A stretch of DNA of 64,000 nucleotides from Rhizobium sp. 18065. Its GTDB lineage: Bacteria > Pseudomonadota > Alphaproteobacteria > Rhizobiales > Rhizobiaceae. Under the pieces are notes generated by a model that worked only from the letters and a program-made list of their open reading frames with translations, was not told the origin of the DNA and did no database searches. The stretch is taken from contig NZ_CACSJP010000005.1 in assembly GCF_902706095.1 (NCBI RefSeq), positions 124,001-188,000 of the forward strand, read 5' to 3'. A program made the translations under genes and the position numbers. Shown here one piece after another: positions 25,843-35,170 of this stretch (positions are counted from its first letter, which is position 1; each line of letters starts with the position of its first letter).

Positions 25843-26763
25843 TCACCAATCCGGTTTGTGATGCGCATGCCAGTGCCTGGCGATCTCCAGCCGCGTCGGC
25901 ACCCAGACGTCCTCGTGGGACAGCACATAGTCGACGAAACGACGCAGCGCGGCAATGCGGCCCGGGCGTCCGACGAGACGGCAATGCAGGCCGACCGACA
26001 TCATCTTCGCCTGCCCTTCCTGGCCTTCGCGATAAAGTTCGTCGAAGGCGTCCTTCAGATAGGTGAAGAACTGGTCGCCGGAATTAAAACCCTGTGGCGT
26101 GGCAAAACGCATGTCGTTGGTGTCGAGCGTATAGGGGATGATCAGGAACGGCTTGCCATTCTGGTCCGGCACCCAGAACGGCAGGTCGTCCGAATAATTG
26201 TCGGAGGAGTAAAGAAAGCCACCCTCCTCCATCACCAGCTTCAGCGTATTGTCCGACGGCTTGCCCTGATACATGCCGTAGGGCCGCTCGCCGGCCACTT
26301 CCGTGTGCACGCGCACGGCGTCGAGAATGTGCTGGCGCTCCTTGTCTTCCGGATAGTCCTTGTATTCGTGCCAGCGATAGCCGTGCGAGGCGATTTCCCA
26401 GCCAGCCTCGTTCATCGCGGTGACAGCATCGGGATTGCGCGCCATGGCCAGCGTCACGCCGTAGACCGTGACGGGAACCTTGAGCCCGGTGAACAGCCGG
26501 TGCAGGCGCCAGAAGCCGGCACGCGAACCGTATTCGTAAATCGATTCCATGTTGAGATTGCGCTGCCCCGGCCAGGCAGCAGCCCCGACAATTTCAGACA
26601 GCAGATTCTCCGAGGCCGGGTCGCCATCGAGAATGCAGCTTTCGCCGCCTTCCTCGTAGTTCAGCACGAACTGCACCGCAATCTTCGCCCCGCCCGGCCA
26701 TTTCGGATCGGGAATGTTGCGGCCATAACCGACCAGATCGCGGGGATAAGTCTCGGACGTCAT
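25843..26763 (-). CDS. puuE: Allantoinase PuuE (polysaccharide deacetylase family)
   Basis: 306 residues. It starts MTSETYPRDLVGYG, and shows WPGGAKIAVQFVLNYEEGGE, YEYGSRAGFWRLHRLF, WEIASHGYRWHEYKD with the metal His pair, and YMYQ-like substrate residues. This family opens allantoin to allantoate without the binuclear metal centre of classical allantoinases. The ATG at 26763 follows GAGGTGATTTG; the TTG one codon earlier is less likely. It completes the route from UraD to Alc. Confidence 0.93.
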   Translation of the reverse strand: MTSETYPRDLVGYGRNIPDPKWPGGAKIAVQFVLNYEEGGESCILDGDPASENLLSEIVGAAAWPGQRNLNMESIYEYGSRAGFWRLHRLFTGLKVPVTVYGVTLAMARNPDAVTAMNEAGWEIASHGYRWHEYKDYPEDKERQHILDAVRVHTEVAGERPYGMYQGKPSDNTLKLVMEEGGFLYSSDNYSDDLPFWVPDQNGKPFLIIPYTLDTNDMRFATPQGFNSGDQFFTYLKDAFDELYREGQEGQAKMMSVGLHCRLVGRPGRIAALRRFVDYVLSHEDVWVPTRLEIARHWHAHHKPDW

Positions 26764-26864
26764 CAAATCACCTCTGCTGCTTCTCGCTCCGAGGCTAAGC
26801 AGCCGGAGGTCTTCTGTCGAGACGCAAAAGACCGTTTCTCGCTGCAGCGCAGCAGCATTTTGGA

Positions 26865-27572
26865 TCAGGCGATCTTGCGATTGGAGACCCGACCCACCGG
26901 ATGCAGCGAATGCACGACGAACGGCGCGCCCTGTTCTGGTTCAATGAACAGCGCCAGGTTGGAAACCACGGTCGGTTCGCCGAGTGCCTGATCGAAATGC
27001 ACCCGCATCGCCTGTTCGATACGTGGAAAGTCACGCGCCAGCAGCGGCCCCGTCAACGTCATGTGAAAGCGGAATTCATCCATCACATAGGCATGGCCCC
27101 AGCGGTGCAGGTTGGAAAACTGCGGCGCAGAGAGGCGTTCCGGGTTTCGGCGTTCGATTTCCATCTCTGTCAGCGGTGCCCGGAAACCATCGAAGGCCTG
27201 GACGACGGAAGCGGCAAGATAGTCGATCTCCGCGCAGGGCCGGTCCAGCACCAGACCATAGACGTCGCCGATCCGACCGACACTCAACCCGTGCAGAACC
27301 ACCGGCTCCATGGTACCGGCAAAATGCATCAGTTCACGCAGTAGAGCGCTTTCGCTGCTGCCTTCGGCTAACCTGAACGGCGCCTTGAACGTCGCATGAA
27401 AACCGACACGCCGGGGCATCGCAGTGTGAAAGGCGATTTCGTGAATGCCGAGCCCTTTCAGGCCCGGATGGTCAGCAGGGTAGCCGGAATAGACGTTACG
27501 CCCGAGCCAGCTGGCCGCAGCCAGCGTCAAGGGATCCCCGGAAGGCGGTGTGAAACATATGGCATAGCGCAT
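26865..27572 (-). CDS. DUF1045 protein, 2H phosphoesterase-like
   Basis: 235 residues. Two His-x-Thr motifs, FHATFKAPF (about residue 58) and FHMTLTGPL (about residue 171), are the mark of the 2H phosphoesterase fold. DUF1045 members often sit beside phosphonate genes, where their role is unclear; none is seen here. It might hydrolyse a cyclic phosphodiester. It lies upstream of puuE with a 101-bp gap and could be transcribed with it. Confidence 0.82.
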   Translation of the reverse strand: MRYAICFTPPSGDPLTLAAASWLGRNVYSGYPADHPGLKGLGIHEIAFHTAMPRRVGFHATFKAPFRLAEGSSESALLRELMHFAGTMEPVVLHGLSVGRIGDVYGLVLDRPCAEIDYLAASVVQAFDGFRAPLTEMEIERRNPERLSAPQFSNLHRWGHAYVMDEFRFHMTLTGPLLARDFPRIEQAMRVHFDQALGEPTVVSNLALFIEPEQGAPFVVHSLHPVGRVSNRKIA

Positions 27573-27753
27573 GCGATCACCTCATCCTGGCGCGCTGAAG
27601 GCACATTAGCATGTGCCGTTACAACCCAGTGGTTAGGTGATTTGCGTGACAGTATGACGAAGAACTCAAGCATTGGGCATATCAATATCAATCCATGCAA
27701 AGCTGGATCGGCCCCATGCATCCATGCGGCTTCGACATTGACCAGAGACCGGC

Positions 27754-28926
27754 TCAGCCAGCGGCCACGCGCAGATGATGGGCGAGCGAAAAACTCTGCG
27801 GCAGGGACATCGCCTTGCCTTCCACAGCATTGATCGCTGCATCCGCCAGCACATGCGCGAGCCCGAAGCTGACCTTGAAACCGCCGGTCAGCGCCACCAC
27901 CCTGTCGGCATCCGGATGCACACCGACCATCGGGTCGCGATCCACCGCCTTCGGTCGCAGTCCGGCCCAGCGCTCTATCACCTCTGCGCCCTCCAGCGCC
28001 GGCGCGAGCCGGCATGCCCGAGCGAGCAGATCGTCGAGCAAACCATCCGTGGAAAACGGCTCGTCGAAGCGGTTCTCGCTGGTGCTGCCGATTGCCACCT
28101 GCCCGCCCTCATGCGGCACGACGTAGAGCCCGTCCAGATAGAGCAGTGGCAGGTCCGGCGAAACATCCGCCCTCAGCAGTGCCGCCTGTCCCTTGACCGG
28201 CTGGCCGAGCGGTTTTTCCAGCTTCGGACCGAACGATGACAGCAACGGAAAGGACTGATGCCCGGCAGCAATCACCACATGGCCGAAAGTGATGGCCGAA
28301 CCATCGCCAAGCATTGCAGTCCCCGATGCGGCATCGATGCGCTCGACACGACAGCCTTCGACAGTCCGCACACGCTGTACGTTGCGCAGGCGCTCTCCGA
28401 TCATCCGCGTCAAGCCACGCGGCGAAACGCGGGCCGCAAATGTATCCAGCACCAGGCCGCCAGTCGAAAACTCAGCTGCTGGCCATCCCGCGGCACAGGG
28501 AGAGGTTTCAAGGACATTCCAGAAGAACTGATCTTCATCTTGATGCCAGTTGCTCAGTGCTTCGCTTGAATGCCGCTCGGCAATCGCCCGCAGATGCGGC
28601 TTCGGCAGCGGGATCAGACGGCCGGAGCGCCGGTAGCCGGCAGAAAGCCCGGTGTCGGATTCAAGCGCTGCTATTTCGCCTTCCAGCGACAGCAAGGCAT
28701 CGAACTGCAACTGCTTCTTGTCGTTCCATTTATCCGGCATATGCGGCATCAGTGCACCGAGCAGCCCGCCGCTTGCGCCGCCGCCGATAGGTCCACCGTC
28801 GACCAGCAATGTCCGGATGCCACGTCGCCCGGCCTGCACCGCCGCCCATAGGCCCATGATGCCGCCGCCGATGATCAGCAGGTCAGTCTGCAATTGACCG
28901 GAGATCGAAGCCGATTTATCGGACAT
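27754..28926 (-). CDS. FAD-dependent oxidoreductase (DAO family), possible MnmC oxidase half
   Basis: 390 residues. The N-terminal FAD motif is LLIIGGGIMGLWAAVQAGRRG, followed by GGGASGGLLGALMPHMPDKW and, near the end, ERWAGLRPKAVDRDPMVG and ALTGGFKVSFGLAHVLAD. This is the D-amino-acid oxidase fold also used by the MnmC oxidase. It diverges from mnmD with only 3 bp between starts, so a role in removing the carboxymethyl group of cmnm5(s2)U34 is plausible but unproven. An ATG at 28938 is an alternative start. Confidence 0.85.
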   Translation of the reverse strand: MSDKSASISGQLQTDLLIIGGGIMGLWAAVQAGRRGIRTLLVDGGPIGGGASGGLLGALMPHMPDKWNDKKQLQFDALLSLEGEIAALESDTGLSAGYRRSGRLIPLPKPHLRAIAERHSSEALSNWHQDEDQFFWNVLETSPCAAGWPAAEFSTGGLVLDTFAARVSPRGLTRMIGERLRNVQRVRTVEGCRVERIDAASGTAMLGDGSAITFGHVVIAAGHQSFPLLSSFGPKLEKPLGQPVKGQAALLRADVSPDLPLLYLDGLYVVPHEGGQVAIGSTSENRFDEPFSTDGLLDDLLARACRLAPALEGAEVIERWAGLRPKAVDRDPMVGVHPDADRVVALTGGFKVSFGLAHVLADAAINAVEGKAMSLPQSFSLAHHLRVAAG

Positions 28927-28929
28927 TGC

Positions 28930-29652
28930 ATGACCCATTCAAATATGACGCCGGAACCCGGCGAGACCCCGCAGCCGCTGACCTGGCACGACGGCGATAT
29001 GCCTTATTCGACCGCCTTTGGCGATCATTTTTATTGCCAGACCGACGGGCGGCTCGAATGCGGCCATGTCTTCCACGCCGGCAATGGCTTGCCCGCCCGC
29101 TGGCAGACCGCGGAGCGCTTCTCGATCGGCGAACTTGGCTTCGGCACCGGCCTCAATGCCTGCGAGACCTGGCGCCGATGGAAGGAACATCGCCGGCCCG
29201 GCAGCCATCTGCATTTCGTGTCGTTCGAACTCTATCCGATGCAGGCGGACGAAATCGACCGGGCAATGTCGCGCTGGCCTGAAATCAATACGGAACGGCA
29301 GGTGCTCGTGGCGAAATGGCCGCAGGCACCGGCCGGCACTGTGACGGTCGAACTGGACGAGCAAACAACGCTCAGCGTCATCTGTGGCGATGCCTTTGCA
29401 AACCTGAGCGCCAGCCCACTCACCTTCGATGCCTGGTTCCTCGATGGCTTCGCACCGTCGAAAAACAGCGCCATGTGGTCGACCGAACTGATGCAGCGCG
29501 TGTTTGACCATACTGTGCCCGGCGGAAGTTTTGCGACCTATGCGGCGGCCGGCTTCGTCCGTCGCAACCTGATTGCCGCAGGCTATGCGCTCGAGCGTCG
29601 TCCGGGCTTTGCCGGAAAACGTGAAATGCTGTGTGGAACGCGCCCTGCCTGA
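28930..29652 (+). CDS. mnmD: tRNA (mnm5s2U34) methyltransferase MnmD
   Basis: 240 residues. Motifs: HDGDMPYSTAFGDHFYC, ERFSIGELGFGTGLNACETW (SAM site), FDAWFLDGFAPSKNSAMW, and FATYAAAGFVRRNLIAAGY with EMLCG at the end. This is the stand-alone form of the N-terminal half of E. coli MnmC, which methylates nm5(s2)U34 to mnm5(s2)U34 in tRNA. Its ATG lies 4 nt from the start of the divergent FAD oxidase, so the promoters must lie within each other's coding sequence. Confidence 0.9.
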   Translation: MTHSNMTPEPGETPQPLTWHDGDMPYSTAFGDHFYCQTDGRLECGHVFHAGNGLPARWQTAERFSIGELGFGTGLNACETWRRWKEHRRPGSHLHFVSFELYPMQADEIDRAMSRWPEINTERQVLVAKWPQAPAGTVTVELDEQTTLSVICGDAFANLSASPLTFDAWFLDGFAPSKNSAMWSTELMQRVFDHTVPGGSFATYAAAGFVRRNLIAAGYALERRPGFAGKREMLCGTRPA

Positions 29653-29654
29653 CG

Positions 29655-32600
29655 TTAGCGCCGGGCAGCAGACCGGCTGGAGGCTGTGCTCCACTGCTCG
29701 ATCTTGCGCATCAGCAGTTCCGGGCTGATCGGCTTGGATAGATAGTCGTCCATGCCCGACGCAAGGCAAGCTTCGCGATCGCTGTCGAGCGCATGCGCCG
29801 TGACGCCGATGATCGGCACATGTTCGCCCTTGCCGCGCCGGCTTTCTTGCGCACGAATGATCACGGTCGCCTGGTGCCCGTTCATCACCGGCATCGAGAC
29901 ATCCATCAGGATCAGATCCGCCCCCGCATCATGCAGCGCACTCAGCACCTCCTCGCCATTGCTGACGATACGATAGTCGATGTCGCTGCTGCTGAGAATC
30001 TGGCGAAAGACGATCTGATTGACCTGATTGTCTTCCGCGATCAGAACCTTCAACCGCTCACACACCGGCTGGTATCCGACCTCGCCAGCCCCCAGGCCTG
30101 CACTGGGCTGACTTGAAGCAGGAAGCACTGGCCGTATTGCCGGCGCCAGCAACGGCAGGCCGCCGTGGATCTGCGCGGCCCGCACAACATCGATGATCGC
30201 GCCCTTCAAAAGATTGGCGCGAGCCGGCTTCATCAGATGCGCCTGAACCTTCAGGCTCTGGAAGATCTGGTCGTCACCGACCATGTCCATCGATGTCAGG
30301 AAGATCAGAGCCAGGTCATCGAAACGGCCGTCGCTGCGGATTGCCCGCGCGACATCGATGCCGTTCATCACCGGCATGTGGTAGTCGATGATCACCACGT
30401 CGATATGCAGGCCGGTATTGTATGCCTCGGCCAGGATCTTCAGTGCGGTTTCCCCGTCTTCGACGGCCAGGCCATCGAAGCCCCAGATCGACAGTTGCTC
30501 GGTGACGATCCGCCGATTGACGGCATTGTCGTCGATTACCAGCACCCGCGCATCCTTGACACTCGCCGGGATGGTCTTCTGCCGGTTACGGTCCGCCGCG
30601 ATCTGCATCGGGATTTCGACGGTGAAGATCGATCCATGACCGGGTTCGGATTCAAGTTCGAGCGAACCGCCGAACAGATTGACCAGCCCGGACGTGATCG
30701 CAAGGCCAAGACCCGTGCCCTCGTGGCGACGCGTCGAGGACGTATCGACCTGCGAGAACTTGTCGAAGATCTGCATTTGCATTTCTGGTGCAATGCCGAT
30801 GCCAGTGTCCTCGATGCGAAGCCGCAACAGGCTCTCCCCTCCGCCCAGCGGCCGGGTTGAAACATCGATCAGGACATGGCCCTTTTCGGTAAACTTGATC
30901 GCATTGCCGACGAGATTGGTGACGATCTGCCGGAACCGGCCGGGATCACCCAGAACCGTATGACGCACTGCCTGGTCACCTGAGACCAGCAGCTCGATAT
31001 CCTTCTCCGAGGCCGCTGCCGAGAGCAGCGTTGCCACATCCTCGATCGCTTCGACCGGATCGAAGGGCGCCTTGCGCAATCGAAGCTGGCCGGCATCGAT
31101 TTTCGAGAAATCAAGGATGTCGTTGATGATCGTCAGCAGCGCATTGCCGGATTTGACGATGATATCGACAAAGGTCTTTTGTCGCGTATCCAGGATCGAT
31201 TTCGACAGGAGCTCGGCCATCCCGAGAACGCCGTTCATCGGCGTGCGGATCTCGTGGCTCATATTGGCGAGAAACTCTGACTTCGCCCTGTCTGCCGCTT
31301 CGCTTTTCGCCAGCAGAACTTCAAGCTCGGCTTCGCGCTCCTTGATCTCGCTCACATCAGTGAGCACCACGACCCAGTGGCCGCTGCCACCGAAGGTAAC
31401 TTCCATCTGCACCCATGTCTTACCGTTGGCAAGGAATGTGGTGCTGAAGCCCGTCGTCAGGCGCAGCTTCTCCTGCCACTGCTGCAACAACGTCGCCGGG
31501 TCATCGCCGAAATCACCACGCTGCGCGCAGAACTGGAAACATTTGTACCATTCCTGGCCCTGATCGGCCAAACCGGCCGGGAGGTCGAGAATGCGGGAGA
31601 ACGACTGGTTGGCATCGGTGATAACGTCGTTTTCGATGACGATAAGCCCTTGCGACATCAGCGCCATGGCGTCCTGCATGAACAGCCCAAGCCGTTCAAG
31701 CTGTTCGCGCGCCTCGCCGATCTCCCGCTCGCGGCTGCGCATCTCGGTCAAGTCGGAATAGGTCAGCAGGATTTTCTGGTCGTTGAGCCGGGTGATGCTC
31801 GCCAGCACATATTTCCCGTCCTCATAGGCAAGCTCGGTCGTCTGCGATCCCTGCAGCGCCTTGAACTGGGCAACGCGTTTCTGATAGCCCTCCTCGAAGG
31901 AGTGACCCGGCCAATTCCAGCCACGGCTGATGTTGATCTCGCAATAGTCGCGGAACGACAGGCCGTCGATGGCAAGATCCTCCGGCCAACACCAGATCTC
32001 CCGGCATTTTTCATTGGCAAATTCGACGATCAGGTCGTCGTTCAGGATCACCACACCGACCGGCATGATCCGAAGCATGCTGATGATATCGGCATACAGT
32101 GCCTCGGAACGTTTGCGTGCAAGCAGCAGCGCCTGCTCGCGCTCCTTGAGCACGGAAACATCCATCACCGAGCCGACGAGATAGTGCTTCCTCGACGTTG
32201 TCGTGATGCGGCTAAGCCGCGTGATCACGGAAATTTCCCGCCCTCCGGGGATGACGATGTCACGCGCCCGCTCGGCAAAATCGCCGTGATCGAGAATGCG
32301 CTGATGCTCCTCGCGGAGCATGGCACCACTCAACGGGAACATGTCGTCCTCTTTCAGGCCGTAGACGTCTTCGCGTCGCTGATCCTGAAGGGCCTCATAG
32401 GCGGCATTGACATAAATCAGCCTGCGTTCGGCATCGCGAATGAACACCGGCACCGGCATCTGTTCCAGCGTTGCCCGGTAAAGCGCCGTCTCTTCCTCGC
32501 GATCGGCAAGTTCGGTGATGTCGGTATAAGTCACCAATATCTTGCCGTCGGCCAGCTTGCGGTTGCTGACGACGACGCTCAATCCTTCCGGCGTCCTGGC

Positions 32601-33347
32601 ATAGGTCGGCGGCGCATCGTCGGGACTGCTGAGCGCGGCAACGCGTGCATCGACGAGCCGTGCAATTTCGTCCGGCCCGTCTGCCCGCTTGTGACGGGTG
32701 TGCACGATCATCATGTAATCGCGGTAGGACATGCCGACGACGTCGAGAAGATCGTCCAGCGCAACCATCCGGTAGACGGCAGCATTCACATATTCGATCT
32801 GCATCGTCTCATCGAGGATGAGGATGCCCACCGGCATGGCCATCATCAGGTTTTCGAGCTGATGGTTCAGCCGATCGGCACCAGCAGCCATGGCGCGCCC
32901 GTCGGTTGCCGTATTCTGTCCCGCTGAAAGGCCGACATGCGGCGACGACATGGCAACGGTGGGCAGATTGTTTTCCGGCATCGGCGTCGAACCCTCTTCG
33001 GCAGGTTCGACAAAGCCGAAGACAAAGATGGAATCGTCGTCATCAAGAAAGCGCTCGACCCGGAGCACCCGATGCGGTTCGCCCGGCGGAGGCATGAAGG
33101 ACAGGCTTTCATCCTCGCCGAACACCACGACGCGACGCTCGCGATCGTCGCGCATATCATCGGCAAATGCGCCGAAAACCTCACGATCGGTACGACCGAT
33201 GAAACGGCTTTCCGCAAGATCGTAGAGACGGGCATAGGCAGCGTTGACCGCAACGTAGCGAAGCTCGCTATCCTTGACAAAGGAAGGCTGCTCGATCGCG
33301 ACGATTTTTTCGCGGACTAGGTTGAGCAACGCGGCTCCCCGATTCAA
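29655..33347 (-). CDS. Multi-PAS hybrid sensor histidine kinase with two receiver domains
   Basis: About 1230 residues. Five PAS-like regions lie in roughly residues 15-680 (for example PVGILILDETMQIEYVNAA, PVFIRDAERRLIYVNAAYEA). Then come HisKA (FLANMSHEIRTPMNGVLG), HATPase (NLVGNAIKFTEKG, GTGLGLAITSGL) and two receivers with phospho-accepting aspartates in VVIIDYHMPVMNG and LILMDVSMPVMNG. No membrane helix is evident, so it probably senses an internal signal. Starts are only TTG: the one at 33347 has GAGGAG 9 nt upstream, while one at 33368 lacks a site. No orthodox partner regulator is adjacent. Confidence 0.9.
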   Translation of the reverse strand: MNRGAALLNLVREKIVAIEQPSFVKDSELRYVAVNAAYARLYDLAESRFIGRTDREVFGAFADDMRDDRERRVVVFGEDESLSFMPPPGEPHRVLRVERFLDDDDSIFVFGFVEPAEEGSTPMPENNLPTVAMSSPHVGLSAGQNTATDGRAMAAGADRLNHQLENLMMAMPVGILILDETMQIEYVNAAVYRMVALDDLLDVVGMSYRDYMMIVHTRHKRADGPDEIARLVDARVAALSSPDDAPPTYARTPEGLSVVVSNRKLADGKILVTYTDITELADREEETALYRATLEQMPVPVFIRDAERRLIYVNAAYEALQDQRREDVYGLKEDDMFPLSGAMLREEHQRILDHGDFAERARDIVIPGGREISVITRLSRITTTSRKHYLVGSVMDVSVLKEREQALLLARKRSEALYADIISMLRIMPVGVVILNDDLIVEFANEKCREIWCWPEDLAIDGLSFRDYCEINISRGWNWPGHSFEEGYQKRVAQFKALQGSQTTELAYEDGKYVLASITRLNDQKILLTYSDLTEMRSREREIGEAREQLERLGLFMQDAMALMSQGLIVIENDVITDANQSFSRILDLPAGLADQGQEWYKCFQFCAQRGDFGDDPATLLQQWQEKLRLTTGFSTTFLANGKTWVQMEVTFGGSGHWVVVLTDVSEIKEREAELEVLLAKSEAADRAKSEFLANMSHEIRTPMNGVLGMAELLSKSILDTRQKTFVDIIVKSGNALLTIINDILDFSKIDAGQLRLRKAPFDPVEAIEDVATLLSAAASEKDIELLVSGDQAVRHTVLGDPGRFRQIVTNLVGNAIKFTEKGHVLIDVSTRPLGGGESLLRLRIEDTGIGIAPEMQMQIFDKFSQVDTSSTRRHEGTGLGLAITSGLVNLFGGSLELESEPGHGSIFTVEIPMQIAADRNRQKTIPASVKDARVLVIDDNAVNRRIVTEQLSIWGFDGLAVEDGETALKILAEAYNTGLHIDVVIIDYHMPVMNGIDVARAIRSDGRFDDLALIFLTSMDMVGDDQIFQSLKVQAHLMKPARANLLKGAIIDVVRAAQIHGGLPLLAPAIRPVLPASSQPSAGLGAGEVGYQPVCERLKVLIAEDNQVNQIVFRQILSSSDIDYRIVSNGEEVLSALHDAGADLILMDVSMPVMNGHQATVIIRAQESRRGKGEHVPIIGVTAHALDSDREACLASGMDDYLSKPISPELLMRKIEQWSTASSRSAARR

Positions 33348-33556
33348 CTTTTTGTACTCCTCGATCAATGACGCGGAATGGTAAACGCCAAGTAACCGGC
33401 ATACATGAAACGCTTCGAAAATACGAACATCCGGTCCCGCGCCCAGGTCTCAACAGGCGATGTTCCAGAAGAGCCAGCGATTGGTCGCAAATGGCAACGC
33501 GCATCGCGATCGGAAACTGTCAAAAATGATGTCGAAATCAACACAATGGATTGGCC

Positions 33557-35143
33557 ATGAGCGACATTACCCCCTCTGCCTTGCCCGAGACTGAAACCTC
33601 TTCCGGCGGTTCCGAACGGCGCCGGCGCAGCGGTGGACGCGGCGGCGAACGCGTGCGTTCGTCAAGTGCATCGAAGTACCGCAATCTCGTCAACCGGCTC
33701 GCCAAGACCGAACTGCTGGACCCGCAGACGCTGGACGACATCCACGAGGCATCGCTGACCATTCTCGAGGAAATCGGGATGGACATCATGCTTCCGGAAG
33801 CCCGCGCCATGATGAAAGCGGCTGGCGCGACAGTCACCGAAGGCACGGAGCGCGTCCGCTTCGATCGCGGGCTGATCATGGACATGATCGCCTCGGCCCC
33901 GTCACAATTCACCATGCATGCCCGCAATCCGGCCCGCAACGTCCAGATCGGCGGCAACAACCTGGTTTTCGCCCAGATCGCATCGGCGCCTTTCGTGGCC
34001 GACCGCGAGGGCGGGAGGCGTGCCGGCAACCAGGAAGACTTCCGCAAGCTGGTCAAGCTCGCCCAGTCCTACGACATCATCCACACCACCGGCGGTTATC
34101 CGGTCGAGCCGGTCGACATCCACGCCTCCGTCCGTCATCTCGACTGCCTGTCGGACATGGTGAAGCTGACCGACAAGGTCTTCCACTGCTACTCGCTCGG
34201 CCAGCAGCGCAATATCGACGGCATCGAGATCGCCCGCATCGGCCGTGGCGTGTCGATGGAACAGCTCGAGCGAGAGCCGTCACTGTTCACCATCATCAAC
34301 TCGTCCTCGCCGCTGCGTCTCGACGGCCCGATGCTGCAGGGCATCATCGAAATGTCGTCGCGCAACCAGGTCGTCGTCGTCACACCGTTCACGCTGGCCG
34401 GCGCCATGGCGCCCGTGACCATTGCCGGCGCCTTGGTCCAGCAGAACGCCGAAGCCCTGTGCGGCATCGCCTTCACCCAGATGGTGCGCCGCGGCGCGCC
34501 GGTGATGTATGGCGGCTTCACCTCGAATGTCGACATGAAGAGCGGCGCACCCGCCTTCGGCACGCCGGAATACATGAAGGCCGTCATTGCCGGCGGCCAG
34601 CTTGCACGGCGCTACGGCGTGCCCTACCGCACATCCAACACCAATGCCTCGAATACGCTCGACGCCCAGGCAGCCTACGAATCGGCACTTTCGCTCTGGG
34701 CGCTCACCCAGGGCGGCGGCAATTTCATCATGCATTCTGCCGGCTGGAGCGAAGGCGGCCTGACGGCATCCTTCGAAAAGTTCATCCTCGACGTCGACAT
34801 GCTGCAGATGGTCGCCGAATTCCTCACACCGCTCGATGTCAGCAAGGACGCGCTGGCGCTCGATGCCGTGCGCGACGTCGGCCCCGGCGGTCATTATTTC
34901 GGCACCGCCCACACGCTCGCCCGTTACGAAACGGCATTTTACTCCCCCATCCTGTCGGACTGGCGCAATTTCGAGACCTGGACCGACGCCGGCCGGCCGA
35001 CCACCTACGATCACGCCAACCGGATCTTCAAGGAAACGCTGGCGCGCTACGAACGTCCGCCGATCGATCCGGCCGTCGAAGAAGAACTCGACGCCTTCGT
35101 CGCAAGGCGCAAGGAAGAAGGCGGCGTGGCGACGGATTTCTGA
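33557..35143 (+). CDS. MttB-family (non-pyrrolysine) methylamine methyltransferase
   Basis: 528 residues of the trimethylamine methyltransferase superfamily. Features: VRFDRGLIMDMIASAPSQF, AQSYDIIHTTGGYPVEPVD, QRNIDGIEIARIG, NQVVVVTPFTLAGAMAPVTIAGAL, MYGGFTSNVDMKSG and LDVDMLQMVAEFL. The archaeal MttB uses an in-frame UAG for pyrrolysine; here the frame is open, so this is the non-Pyl type, known to act on quaternary amines such as glycine betaine with a corrinoid protein. No corrinoid gene is nearby. It is divergent from the hybrid kinase. Confidence 0.85.
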   Translation: MSDITPSALPETETSSGGSERRRRSGGRGGERVRSSSASKYRNLVNRLAKTELLDPQTLDDIHEASLTILEEIGMDIMLPEARAMMKAAGATVTEGTERVRFDRGLIMDMIASAPSQFTMHARNPARNVQIGGNNLVFAQIASAPFVADREGGRRAGNQEDFRKLVKLAQSYDIIHTTGGYPVEPVDIHASVRHLDCLSDMVKLTDKVFHCYSLGQQRNIDGIEIARIGRGVSMEQLEREPSLFTIINSSSPLRLDGPMLQGIIEMSSRNQVVVVTPFTLAGAMAPVTIAGALVQQNAEALCGIAFTQMVRRGAPVMYGGFTSNVDMKSGAPAFGTPEYMKAVIAGGQLARRYGVPYRTSNTNASNTLDAQAAYESALSLWALTQGGGNFIMHSAGWSEGGLTASFEKFILDVDMLQMVAEFLTPLDVSKDALALDAVRDVGPGGHYFGTAHTLARYETAFYSPILSDWRNFETWTDAGRPTTYDHANRIFKETLARYERPPIDPAVEEELDAFVARRKEEGGVATDF

Positions 35144-35170
35144 TCGGGGGCCATCTCAGTCACACCGGCC

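Noticed and set aside
31377-32927. A 516-codon open frame opposite the hybrid kinase.
   Set aside because: The kinase strand has full domain motifs; the reverse is a high-GC shadow without recognisable features.
33557-35143. Pyrrolysine-containing MttB.
   Set aside because: The frame has no internal UAG and no pyl genes are in the window.
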